The position numbers and the translations under genes are program-made. A DNA stretch of 14,258 nt from JALOAP01 sp964632355. GTDB taxonomy: Bacteria; Chloroflexota; Dehalococcoidia; Tepidiformales; Tepidiformaceae. Shown one piece after another: positions 5,464 through 12,494 of the stretch (position 1 is the first letter of the stretch; each line of letters opens with the position of its first letter). The notes under the pieces were generated by a model, which was given only the letters and a program-made list of their open reading frames with translations, was not told the DNA's origin and ran no database searches. Location of the stretch: assembly GCA_964632355.1 (NCBI GenBank), contig CAZWBW010000075.1, positions 1 through 14,258 of the forward strand, written 5' to 3'.

Positions 5464-7446
5464 CTACTCGTATGCGCTCGCGGCGCCCTGGATGATCGCA
5501 TCGACAACCGCCGGTTCCGCGAGCGTCGTCACGTCGCCCACGTTCTCCGGTTCGCCCTCCGCGATCTTGCGCAGAATGCGCCGCATGATCTTGCCCGAGC
5601 GCGTCTTTGGCAACCCTTCCACAAACTGGATGCGGTCCGGCGTGGCGATCGGGCTGATCTCCTCCCGCACGCGGTTCCGAAGCTCCTTCGCGAGCTCCGG
5701 CGAACCGGTCTGCCCCGCCTTCAAGAGCACGTAGGCGTACACGCCATTGCCCTTCACATCGTGCGGGAAACCGACGACCGCGGCTTCCGCTACCGCATCG
5801 TGCCCGACGAGCGCACCTTCGATTTCGGCGGTGCCCAGCCGGTGGCCGGCGACGTTCAGTACGTCGTCGACCCGGCCAATGATCCAGTAGTAGCCATCCT
5901 TGTCCCGGTGGCAGCCGTCGCCCGTGAAGTACAGGCCCGGGTAGGTGGTCAGGTACGTATCGATGAATCGCTGGTGGTCGCCGAACACCGTGCGCATCAT
6001 CCCCGGCCACGAGCGCTTCATGCACAGCCGGCCGGTTACCTCGTTCCCTTCCAGTTCCTTCCCGTCCTCGTCGACGATGACCGGCTCTACGCCGAAGAAC
6101 GGGAGCGATCCCGAACCGGGCTTCATGGGGATGGCGCCGGGGAGGCCGGTGATCATGTGGCCGCCTGTCTCCGTCTGCCAGTACGTGTCCACCACGTAGC
6201 AGCGCTCTTCGCCCGGCACGCGGTAGTACCAGCGCCAGGCCTCGGGGTTAATCGGCTCCCCAACCGTACCCAGGATGCGCAGCGACTTCCGGCTGTAGCG
6301 CTTCACCGGCTCGTCGCCTTCGCGTGCGATGGCACGAATCGCCGTCGGCGCCGTGTACAGCACCGTGATCCCGAGCCGGTCGACCATGTCCCAATACCGC
6401 CCGGCATCCGGGTACGTCGGTACCGATTCGAACATTACCGATGTCGAACCGTTGGCGAGCGGGCCGTAGACGATGTAGCTGTGGCCCGTGATCCAGCCGA
6501 CGTCGGCGGCGCAGCAATAGATGTCGTCGTCCCGGATGTCGAACACGTACTTGTGGCTCAACATCACGAAGAGCAGGTAGCCGGCCTGTGTGTGCAGCAC
6601 GCCCTTCGGCTTCCCGGTCGACCCCGACGTGTACAGGATGAACAGCGGGTCCTCCGCGTCCATCACCTCCGGTTCGCACTCGGCCGGTTGCTTCGGGACG
6701 ACGTCGTGCCACCAGCTATCGCGCGACGGGTCCATGGGGACCTCGTTCTCCGACCGCTTCAGCACGATCGTGAATTCCACCGTGTGGCCCGGCGCCTTCA
6801 GCGCTTCGTCGACGTTGTGCTTCAACGGCACGACGCGCCCACCGCGGCGCCCCTCGTCCTGCGTAATGATTGCCCGGCACTGCGAGTCGTCGACCCGGTC
6901 GCGAATTGATCGCGGGCTGAACCCGCCGAAGATCACCGAGTGAATCGCGCCGATCCGGGCGCAGGCCAGCATCGCCACCGCCAGCTCGGGCACCATACCC
7001 ATGTAGATGGCGACGCGGTCTCCCTTCTTGATGCCGCGCGCGCGGAGCTCGTTCGCCAGCCGGCACGTCTCCTCGTACAGCTCGCGGTAGGTCACGCGCC
7101 GGTTGGTCCCCGGTTCGTCGCCCTCCCAGATAATCGCGACCTTGTCCGGTTGCGTTCGAACGTGCCGGTCGAGGCAGTTCACGGTCACGTTCAACTTGCC
7201 GTTGATGAACCAGCGGATGTGCCCCTTCGTCAGGTCCTCTTCGACCACTTTGTCGAACGGCGCGATCCACTCCAGGTAGCGGTTTGCCATCTCCGACCAG
7301 AACCCCTCCCGGTCGTTGATGCTCCGCTCGTAGAGCTGCTGGTACTCCTCCATGCTCTGGACCAGCGCCCCCTCCCGGACCCGAGCGGGCGGCTGGTACA
7401 CCTCATCGACGGGCAGGCCAATTTCTTTCTGCTTCTGCTGTGTCAT
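5464..7446 (-). CDS. acs: Acetyl-CoA synthetase (AMP-forming acetate-CoA ligase)
   Basis: Activates acetate with ATP and CoA to acetyl-CoA through acetyl-AMP. The 660-aa length matches Acs (about 650). In order one sees the Acs N-terminal domain, the AMP-binding P-loop YTSGSTGKPKG (272-282), an acetate-pocket-type segment with WITGHSYIVYGPL, DTYWQTETGG, the hinge region YFTGDGCHRDKDGYYWIIGRVDD, and the C-terminal PKTRSGKIMRR with K619. In characterised Acs the equivalent lysine is needed for adenylation and is switched off by acetylation. The usual VSGHRLGTAEIE reads VAGHRLGTAEIE. The ATG is preceded by AGGAAGGG (7459-7466) at a long 12-nt spacing. The gene is monocistronic by layout, with its own promoter region to the right and a hairpin terminator to the left. 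Confidence 0.97.
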   Translation of the reverse strand: MTQQKQKEIGLPVDEVYQPPARVREGALVQSMEEYQQLYERSINDREGFWSEMANRYLEWIAPFDKVVEEDLTKGHIRWFINGKLNVTVNCLDRHVRTQPDKVAIIWEGDEPGTNRRVTYRELYEETCRLANELRARGIKKGDRVAIYMGMVPELAVAMLACARIGAIHSVIFGGFSPRSIRDRVDDSQCRAIITQDEGRRGGRVVPLKHNVDEALKAPGHTVEFTIVLKRSENEVPMDPSRDSWWHDVVPKQPAECEPEVMDAEDPLFILYTSGSTGKPKGVLHTQAGYLLFVMLSHKYVFDIRDDDIYCCAADVGWITGHSYIVYGPLANGSTSVMFESVPTYPDAGRYWDMVDRLGITVLYTAPTAIRAIAREGDEPVKRYSRKSLRILGTVGEPINPEAWRWYYRVPGEERCYVVDTYWQTETGGHMITGLPGAIPMKPGSGSLPFFGVEPVIVDEDGKELEGNEVTGRLCMKRSWPGMMRTVFGDHQRFIDTYLTTYPGLYFTGDGCHRDKDGYYWIIGRVDDVLNVAGHRLGTAEIEGALVGHDAVAEAAVVGFPHDVKGNGVYAYVLLKAGQTGSPELAKELRNRVREEISPIATPDRIQFVEGLPKTRSGKIMRRILRKIAEGEPENVGDVTTLAEPAVVDAIIQGAASAYE

Positions 7447-7518
7447 ACGCGTGGGTGTCCCTTCCTGCGTGGTTCCGTCGCCCCACCGCTCACGGATGGC
7501 GGCGCGCTCTCGCGGCGA

Positions 7519-7524
7519 ATACTA
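7519..7524 (-). promoter_or_regulatory. Candidate -10 box of acs (TAGTAT, minus strand)
   Basis: Reading the minus strand, TAGTAT lies about 72 bp before the acs ATG and would set the start point near 7512, leaving a leader of roughly 65 nt. No convincing -35 is seen. The 8-bp palindrome CGCATGCG (7539-7546) occupies the -35 zone, and TGCGTGG (7466-7472) and CCACGCA (7536-7542) form a distant inverted repeat around it. Either could be regulatory or chance. Confidence 0.35.
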
Positions 7525-7616
7525 CGCTCCCGAATCCACGCATGCGATCCGGATGCCCCGTATCGCTTTTCTCCACAACTTCACGTAAGCCAACCCGCAC
7601 CCGCCGAGGCCCTGTG

Positions 7617-7622
7617 TATGAT
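7617..7622 (+). promoter_or_regulatory. Candidate -10 box TATGAT for a leaderless DUF402 transcript
   Basis: TATGAT (five of six matches to TATAAT) ends 6 nt before the ATG at 7629, so the expected start of transcription falls on or next to the A of the start codon. There is no Shine-Dalgarno in the intervening bases. This supports leaderless expression from the ATG at 7629. Confidence 0.5.
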
Positions 7623-7628
7623 TCGGCA

Positions 7629-8135
7629 ATGGCGACCCCCGGACCCACGATGACCGTCGCAGGCACCCGTCTCCTGCTTCGCGCCACGAAGTACGATGGC
7701 GTCGCTCACTGGATCCAGCCACTCCGCGTCCACTCCGACGACGGCAACCTGCTCATCGCCGAATACCGGGCGCGAACGCCCATCTACACCAGCCGCGGCG
7801 AATTCCGGTCCCCCTACAACAGCCGCATCTACTTCTGGCGCGACCGCTGGTACAACGTGTTCCGGCTCAGCCGCCCGGGCGCCGGCCTCAGCCTCTGGTA
7901 CTGCAACATCACCACACCTCCGCGCATCGATGGCAGCGAAGTCACCTACATCGACCTCGATCTCGATGTCGCCGTTCGCCCCGGCGGCGAAATCCAGCTC
8001 CTCGACGAAGACGAGTTCGAAGAGCACCAACAGCGCTACGGCTACCCGGAGGACGTCATCGAACGCGCGCGCCATGCCGCGGACGAAGTCATGCGCCTTG
8101 CCCGTGCCAACGCCTTCCCCTTCTGCCTCGGCTGA
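7629..8135 (+). CDS. DUF402-family protein, likely nucleoside di/triphosphatase-like
   Basis: A 168-aa protein of the DUF402 family (FomD/Ntdp-like barrel fold). Members with known activity hydrolyse nucleoside di- or triphosphates or nucleotidyl phosphonates using divalent metals. Family features are WYNVFRL (74-80), the YCNITTPPR strand (91-99), the acidic YIDLDLDVAV (107-116) and LLDEDEFEEH (124-133), the last two supplying metal-binding acids. The C-terminal helix (about 140-162) is also typical. The start is set at ATG 7629 because TATGAT sits 6 nt upstream; ATG 7650 (MTVAGTRL) is an alternative and longer readings upstream run through the promoter. It faces away from acs and is followed after 78 bp by argS. 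Family membership is firm; the substrate is unknown. Confidence 0.82.
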   Translation: MATPGPTMTVAGTRLLLRATKYDGVAHWIQPLRVHSDDGNLLIAEYRARTPIYTSRGEFRSPYNSRIYFWRDRWYNVFRLSRPGAGLSLWYCNITTPPRIDGSEVTYIDLDLDVAVRPGGEIQLLDEDEFEEHQQRYGYPEDVIERARHAADEVMRLARANAFPFCLG

Positions 8136-8171
8136 CCCCGTCGCGCTGATGCGCCCAGCGGATCCACCCGA

Positions 8172-8177
8172 TACAGT
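8172..8177 (+). promoter_or_regulatory. Candidate -10 box TACAGT upstream of argS
   Basis: TACAGT lies in the 78-bp gap between the DUF402 gene and argS and would start transcripts near 8184, about 30 nt before the TTG start codon. AAGG at 8203-8206 would then serve as ribosome site. No clear -35 is visible, so read-through from the upstream gene is also possible. Confidence 0.3.
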
Positions 8178-8213
8178 GAGTGCTCAAGCACCATAGGGAT
8201 CGAAGGTACCGAT

Positions 8214-9926
8214 TTGGCAGGTCAAACAGTCGACGCTCGCAACGTTCGCGCTCACCTCGAGTCGCTTGTCGAGCAGGCCGTCCGCGCGGCAATCGCTGCG
8301 GGCGAACTGCCCGATGTCGCCCTCCCCGAGGCCGGTATCGAGCGCCCGAAGGACCCGGCGAAGGGCGATTTCGCGAGCACCCTGCCGATGCGGCTCGCGC
8401 GCTCGGCGATGAAGCCTCCGCTCGAAATCGCGAACGCGATCGTCGCGCACCTGCCCGCGGATTCTGTGATCCAGGCCCCCGAGGTGGCGCCACCCGGGTT
8501 CATCAATTTCCGGCTCTCGACTGAGTTCCTGCAGCGCCAGGTCGAGCAGATCATCGCGCTCGGGCCGAACTACGCCGACCTCCAGGTCGGTGCGGGGAAG
8601 AAGGCACAGGTCGAGTTCGTCTCCGCGAACCCGACAGGTCCGCTCCACGTCGGCAATGGCCGCGGCGCTGCCATCGGCGACGCCCTTGCGTCGGTGCTGA
8701 GTGCCGCCGGCTACGAAGTCGAGCGCGAATACTACGTGAACGACGCTGGGACGCAGACCGACACCTTCGGCGAAACGCTCTACGCCCGCTACCAGCAACT
8801 CTTCGGCCGCGAAGTCGATATCCCCGCCGACGGCTACCCGGGCGAATACATGATCGACATCGCGCGCGAGGTGAAGGAGCAGCACGGCGACAAGTTCCTG
8901 CGCCCCGCTGGCGAACCTGCCCCGGAAGAGCTCACCACGCTCGGCATCGAAATCATGGTGGGCCAGATCCGGCAATCGCTCGCTAACTTTGGCGTCAACT
9001 ACGACTGCTGGTTCAGCGAGAAATCCCTCTATGGCCCCGACGGGACCTATGAGCGGGTGATGGCACTCCTCCGCGAGAACGGCCAGCTCATCGAACGCGA
9101 AGGCGCGCTCTGGTTCACCTCCAGCGATCTCGGCGAGGACAAGGACAACGTCGTCGTTCGCTCCGACGGCCGCCCGACCTACTACGCGAGCGACATCGCG
9201 TACCACTACGACAAGTTCATCCTGCGCGGCTTCGACCTGGTGATCGACATCTGGGGCGCCGACCACCATGGCCACGTCTCGCGCCTCAAAACCGCTACGC
9301 GCGCCATTGGCGGCGATCCTGAGGCCCTGCACATCCTGCTGTACCAGCTCGTCGTTTTGAAGCGTGGCGGCGAAGTGGTGCGGCTCTCGAAGCGCGGCGG
9401 CGAGATCATCACCCTCGACGAGCTCGTGGAAGAAGTCGGGCCCGATGCTGCGCGCTTCTTCTTCCTGCAGCGCTCACCCGGCTCCCAGATGGAGTTCGAT
9501 CTCGACCTCGCGAAGAAGCAGTCCTCCGAGAACCCTGTCTTCTACGTCCAGTACGCGCACGCCCGCCTCGCGAGCATCCTTCAGCGCGCGGCCGAACAGG
9601 GCGTCGTGCCCGATGGCGGCGACGTTTCGCGGCTGACGCAGCCCCACGAACTCGCGCTCATCCGCGAAATGATGCGCCTCCCCGAGGTCATCGAAGCGGT
9701 CGCGACATCGTTCGAACCACAGCACCTGCCGCACTACGCGATGTCGCTCGCCACGGCGTTCCACACCTTCAACGACGCCTTCAAGCAGCAGAACGACCCG
9801 TCGCTGAAGGTCATCACCGAGGACCACGAGCTCTCGAAAGCCCGGCTCCGGCTGGTGCTCGCGGCGAAGATCGCGCTGGCCCGCGTCCTCGGACTCATGG
9901 GCATGTCCGCTCCCGAGCGCATGTAG
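8214..9926 (+). CDS. argS: Arginyl-tRNA synthetase
   Basis: Class I aminoacyl-tRNA synthetase that charges tRNA-Arg in the cytosol. The 570 aa include the ArgRS-specific N-terminal additional domain (about 1-115), the signature VEFVSANPTGPLHVGNGRG with the HIGH-type motif H145-N148, YYVNDAGTQ, the insert with DKDNVVVRSDGRPTYYASDIAYH and IWGADHHGH, a degenerate KMSKS motif reading RLSKR (390-394), as is common in ArgRS, and the C-terminal DALR anticodon-binding helix bundle with FYVQYAHAR and the ending LGLMGMSAPERM. TTG 8214 is the start because AAGG at 8203-8206 is 7 nt upstream and no ATG or GTG lies nearby in frame; a TTG start would fit modest expression. The stop abuts the stop of the opposite-strand gene. 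Confidence 0.97.
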   Translation: MAGQTVDARNVRAHLESLVEQAVRAAIAAGELPDVALPEAGIERPKDPAKGDFASTLPMRLARSAMKPPLEIANAIVAHLPADSVIQAPEVAPPGFINFRLSTEFLQRQVEQIIALGPNYADLQVGAGKKAQVEFVSANPTGPLHVGNGRGAAIGDALASVLSAAGYEVEREYYVNDAGTQTDTFGETLYARYQQLFGREVDIPADGYPGEYMIDIAREVKEQHGDKFLRPAGEPAPEELTTLGIEIMVGQIRQSLANFGVNYDCWFSEKSLYGPDGTYERVMALLRENGQLIEREGALWFTSSDLGEDKDNVVVRSDGRPTYYASDIAYHYDKFILRGFDLVIDIWGADHHGHVSRLKTATRAIGGDPEALHILLYQLVVLKRGGEVVRLSKRGGEIITLDELVEEVGPDAARFFFLQRSPGSQMEFDLDLAKKQSSENPVFYVQYAHARLASILQRAAEQGVVPDGGDVSRLTQPHELALIREMMRLPEVIEAVATSFEPQHLPHYAMSLATAFHTFNDAFKQQNDPSLKVITEDHELSKARLRLVLAAKIALARVLGLMGMSAPERM

Positions 9927-10682
9927 TCAGCGAAACCGCTCGTCTCGCGCCAGCCCCGGGACCGTGATGTGGCCGTTTCGCGCGTCGCCGAACACCTCGG
10001 CGGTGGCCACGCCGTGTGTCCACGCCTCGAACGCCGAGATCGCGCAGGTGAACGCGTCGAGCTGGTCTTCGATGCGCTTGAGCGCGGTTCCCGGCATCCC
10101 GTCGAGGGGCGCCCACAGCAACTGTTCGATCGCGCCGGTGGATTCGAACGGAAGAACATCGGCCAGCTGCGCGAGGCAGCAGCGATACACGTCGAGCTCC
10201 TCACGCCGGTCCGCGAGCCGCCCCCGCTTGTAGCGAAGGATTCGCCGAAGCCCGAACAGGACCACCTGCTGCGCGTGCGGATACACCTCCAGCGCGAATC
10301 TCCCACGGACTTCCCGGCTAAGTGCCAGCGGATTGATCTCGAAGTCCGCCTTGCCCAGGAACGACGCCAGTTTCGATCCTGCGTTTCCGCCCACTCGCTC
10401 CAGGAACTCGGGCCGCGCCGCGTATGCATACGCGCCGTACCGTCCGAATGTCCGGGCCAGCGCTGCCTCCGCCCGCCGCTCCGTCGTAACCACCAGTGGC
10501 GCATCGATTGCCGCGACCACCGTGTCCCCCGCCCGGGTGAGCCGCGCCGCGACCTCCTCGGGCGATAGCACTTCCGCCTCTAGCTCGGCGAGGCGTAGAC
10601 CACCGTGGTCGCCTTCGAGGATGCAAATCCCGGTCTCGTGCCGCGCCGTCCAGCTCAGGTCAATCCCTGCGAAGACCGCCAT
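9927..10682 (-). CDS. DUF429 family protein (predicted RNase H-like fold)
   Basis: A 251-aa protein of the DUF429 family, predicted from fold comparisons to resemble RNase H-like nucleases; no biochemical role is established to my knowledge. Visible conserved pieces are FAGIDLSW (4-11) with its acidic D8, AAIDAPLVV (57-65) with D60, LEVYPHAQQV (131-140) and the C-terminal DQLDAFTCAISAF (206-218), which carries further candidate metal-binding aspartates. ATG 10682 is preferred over the adjacent GTG 10685 because TAGAGT ends 6 nt before it on the minus strand and no Shine-Dalgarno is present. The stop at 9927 directly touches the last base of argS with no gap. Divergent nitroreductase gene to the right; no partner suggests a pathway. 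Confidence 0.8.
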   Translation of the reverse strand: MAVFAGIDLSWTARHETGICILEGDHGGLRLAELEAEVLSPEEVAARLTRAGDTVVAAIDAPLVVTTERRAEAALARTFGRYGAYAYAARPEFLERVGGNAGSKLASFLGKADFEINPLALSREVRGRFALEVYPHAQQVVLFGLRRILRYKRGRLADRREELDVYRCCLAQLADVLPFESTGAIEQLLWAPLDGMPGTALKRIEDQLDAFTCAISAFEAWTHGVATAEVFGDARNGHITVPGLARDERFR

Positions 10683-10687
10683 CACAG

Positions 10688-10694
10688 TACTCTA
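10688..10694. promoter_or_regulatory. Overlapping divergent -10 boxes (TACTCT + / TAGAGT -)
   Basis: TACTCT on the plus strand (10688-10693) and TAGAGT on the minus strand (10694-10689) share five base pairs. The minus-strand box ends 6 nt before the DUF429 ATG. The plus-strand box would start transcription near 10700, giving about 30 nt of leader with AGGAG before the nitroreductase ATG. No good -35 is seen on either side. Confidence 0.4.
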
Positions 10695-10729
10695 CGAGCA
10701 CCACCCCCTTCATGGCACAGGAGTCCGTG

Positions 10730-11341
10730 ATGCCTGAACTCCTTTCCGCCCTCTCCCAGCGCCGGGCCCGGCGTTCGTTCTCCGATACGCCCGTCCCCTC
10801 CGACGTGCAGGAGGTCCTCTGGCGGGCGGTCCAGGTCGCGCCGAGCCACGGGAATCTGCAGCCCACCCGCCTGCTCGTCGCCGACGCCCCCGACGTTCGC
10901 GACCGCATGGCCGAAGCTCTCTCCGAAGGGAACCGCTCCTGGGCGACGGCCGCCCCGCTGTTCGTCGCCATCGCCGCCAACCCCGACCACGCGCCACCCG
11001 CGAAGAACCGCGACGGCTCCGAACGCGAGCTCTGGCAGTTCGCAGCGGGCATCGCCACCGGCAACCTCCTCGCACAGGCCACCGAACTTGGGCTCATTGC
11101 CCACCCCATGGCCGGCTTCGACGAAGCCACCGTTCGCGAGATCTTCGGTGCACCTCCGTCCGTGCGCGTGCTCGCGGTCCTCGCCGTCGGCTACCCCGGC
11201 GATGTGTCCGAGCTGCCCGAAGACCTTCGTGCGAAGGAAACTGCACCCCAGCGCCGCCTCCCGCTCGATCACCTCGTCGCACTCGACCGCTGGCGCCCGG
11301 AAAACGGTATCAGCGCGCGCGAGCTTGAAGGCGCCCGGTGA
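10730..11341 (+). CDS. Nitroreductase family protein (FMN-dependent)
   Basis: A 203-aa flavoenzyme of the nitroreductase superfamily, which uses FMN and NAD(P)H for two-electron reduction of nitroaromatics, quinones or enones; the natural substrate is usually unknown. Typical elements are LLSALSQRRARRSF (FMN phosphate arginines 11-15), APSHGNLQPTRLLV (37-50, FMN ring contact), the mid-helix LWQFAAGIATGNLLAQATELGL (101-122) with HPMAGFD, and the C-terminal VLAVLAVGYPGD. ATG 10730 is chosen for its AGGAG at 10719-10723 (6-nt spacing); ATG 10712 would add six residues and has no ribosome site. Divergent from the DUF429 gene and followed after 33 bp by the inositol-monophosphatase gene. Confidence 0.9.
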   Translation: MPELLSALSQRRARRSFSDTPVPSDVQEVLWRAVQVAPSHGNLQPTRLLVADAPDVRDRMAEALSEGNRSWATAAPLFVAIAANPDHAPPAKNRDGSERELWQFAAGIATGNLLAQATELGLIAHPMAGFDEATVREIFGAPPSVRVLAVLAVGYPGDVSELPEDLRAKETAPQRRLPLDHLVALDRWRPENGISARELEGAR

Positions 11342-11362
11342 GGCACGTTGCCGGCAAGCAGG

Positions 11363-11368
11363 TAGGCT
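11363..11368 (+). promoter_or_regulatory. Candidate -10 box TAGGCT 6 nt before the IMPase ATG
   Basis: TAGGCT ends 6 nt before ATG 11375, the same geometry as at the DUF402 and DUF429 starts, and the same hexamer is found before ubiA. AGG triplets at 11361-11371 are too close or too weak to be a clear ribosome site. A leaderless start is likely but unproven, and co-transcription from the nitroreductase gene is possible. Confidence 0.4.
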
Positions 11369-11374
11369 AGGCGC

Positions 11375-12187
11375 ATGACCAACCCCGAGCTACCTACGAG
11401 CAGCACCGGCAAGTCGGCGCTGGAGGTTGCGCGCGCCTGCGCAAAGGCGGCCGGCGACGTCATCCGCGCCGGGTTCGGGCGCGTCTCCGTCACTGCCACG
11501 AAAGGGCGCGGCAACGTCGTCACCGAGACCGACCTCGCCGCCGAGCGGGCCGTGCTCGAAGTCCTGCACCGCGAATTCCCCGGCCACGCAGTCCTTGGCG
11601 AAGAAACCGCCGCGACCACCCGCTCCGACGGCTGGATGTGGGTCGTCGACCCCGTCGACGGCACGAAGAACTTCTCTCGCGGCATCCCACAGTTCGCCTT
11701 CAGCCTGGCGCTCTGCTTCAATGCCCGGCCGGTCCTCGCCCTCACCATGCAACCTATCCTCGGCGAGGAGTTCCTCGCTCTCGCCGGCAAGGGCACCACG
11801 CTCAACGGCGTCCCGGTCCGCGTCTCTGGCGTCGAGAGTGTCCGCGACTCTGTCTTCGCGATGGACCTCGGCTACGACGACAATCGCGCTCGCCTGCTCC
11901 TCGAACTGGCGCTCAGCATCTGGCCCGGCATGCAGTCGCTGCGAATCCCCGGGTCCGCCGCCCTTGGGCTGGCGCATGTCGCTGCAGGCCGATTCGACCT
12001 CTTCCTTCACTCGAACCTCCAACCCTGGGACCTGGCAGCCGGGCTCCTGCTCGTCCGCGAAGCCGGTGGCATCGTCACCGAGCGCGATGGCCGCGAACCC
12101 ACCATCTTCAGTGAAGCGGTCGTTGCTGCCAGCCCGGGCGTACACGCCGACTTCCTCTCGCTGGCAGGTTCGCGCCCATGGCGGTGA
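11375..12187 (+). CDS. Inositol monophosphatase family protein
   Basis: A 270-aa Mg2+-dependent phosphomonoesterase of the FIG/IMPase superfamily. The metal sites are complete: VLGEE (E76, E77), WVVDPVDGTKNF (D92, D95) and the C-terminal QPWDLAAGLLLVREAGG (W218, D219). TETDLAAE (50-57) and GSAALGLAHVAAGRFDLF (193-210) are also classic. The family includes inositol-1-phosphatase, histidinol-phosphatase (HisN), PAP phosphatase and fructose-1,6-bisphosphatase-like members, and the motifs do not tell them apart. Nothing nearby fixes the substrate; a HisN role should be considered if the genome lacks another histidinol phosphatase. The start at ATG 11375 is supported by the TAGGCT box and by the normal distance to the first helix. 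Confidence 0.9.
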   Translation: MTNPELPTSSTGKSALEVARACAKAAGDVIRAGFGRVSVTATKGRGNVVTETDLAAERAVLEVLHREFPGHAVLGEETAATTRSDGWMWVVDPVDGTKNFSRGIPQFAFSLALCFNARPVLALTMQPILGEEFLALAGKGTTLNGVPVRVSGVESVRDSVFAMDLGYDDNRARLLLELALSIWPGMQSLRIPGSAALGLAHVAAGRFDLFLHSNLQPWDLAAGLLLVREAGGIVTERDGREPTIFSEAVVAASPGVHADFLSLAGSRPWR

Positions 12188-12198
12188 TAATGGGTCCT

Positions 12199-12268
12199 GC
12201 CGGCCACGAGCGGCTGGCTGGTCCTGGTGCCGTGCGGGAGGGCGCCGGGCCCGATGTGAGGCGGCGCC
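12199..12268 (+). other. Two GC-rich hairpins between IMPase and the small membrane protein gene
   Basis: GCCGGCC (12199-12205) pairs with GGCTGGC (12212-12218), one G-T wobble, around a 6-nt loop. GGCGCC (12241-12246) pairs with GGCGCC (12263-12268), placing the GAGG ribosome site of the next gene (12258-12261) in the loop. GGTCCTG is repeated at 12193-12199 and 12220-12226. There is no T-run, so attenuation or translational control is as likely as termination. Confidence 0.35.
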
Positions 12269-12269
12269 T

Positions 12270-12494
12270 GTGCTAATCGTCCTGCCCTCGGTCGTTTCCG
12301 GCATCGGCGTGGCGTTTATTCTCGCCGCGCTCTTTGTCGATCACGAACTGATCCGCAACATCCTGCTCGCCATCGGAGTGATCCTCCTCTGGCTCGACTT
12401 CTTCATCACGATGGCCATCCTGCGGCACGCCCTTCGCAGCATCGATCGCCGTCTGAGAAGGCTCGAAGCGCGGATCTACGGCTCAAACCGCTGA
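12270..12494 (+). CDS. Small two-helix membrane protein, function unknown
   Basis: A 74-aa protein with GTG start and GAGG at 12258-12261 (8-nt spacing). It has two hydrophobic helices, about residues 2-23 (LIVLPSVVSGIGVAFILAAL) and 28-52 (LIRNILLAIGVILLWLDFF), then a basic amphipathic tail with RSIDRRLRRLEARIYGSNR that may form a short coiled coil or lie on the membrane. I do not recognise a family. The reading frame is open far upstream but only as the shadow of the IMPase gene; hydrophobic composition begins exactly at the GTG. Its last 12 bp overlap the last 12 bp of the opposite-strand ubiA gene. The start is moderately supported and the function is unknown. Confidence 0.65.
   Translation: MLIVLPSVVSGIGVAFILAALFVDHELIRNILLAIGVILLWLDFFITMAILRHALRSIDRRLRRLEARIYGSNR

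Noticed and set aside
5455..6909. Long plus-strand open frame opposite acs
   Set aside because: It is the antisense shadow of a fully recognisable acetyl-CoA synthetase; it is His/Arg/Val-rich without family motifs.
7440..7628. N-terminal extension of the DUF402 protein toward acs
   Set aside because: The added residues have no family resemblance and the DNA holds the likely promoters for both divergent genes.
8184..9332. Long minus-strand open frame opposite argS
   Set aside because: Shadow of argS, caused by high third-position GC; no ribosome site or recognisable domain.
11427..12269. Long upstream extension of the 74-aa membrane protein frame
   Set aside because: It runs through the IMPase gene in another frame and is Ser/Pro/Arg-rich, as expected for a shadow; hydrophobic sequence begins only at the GTG 12270.
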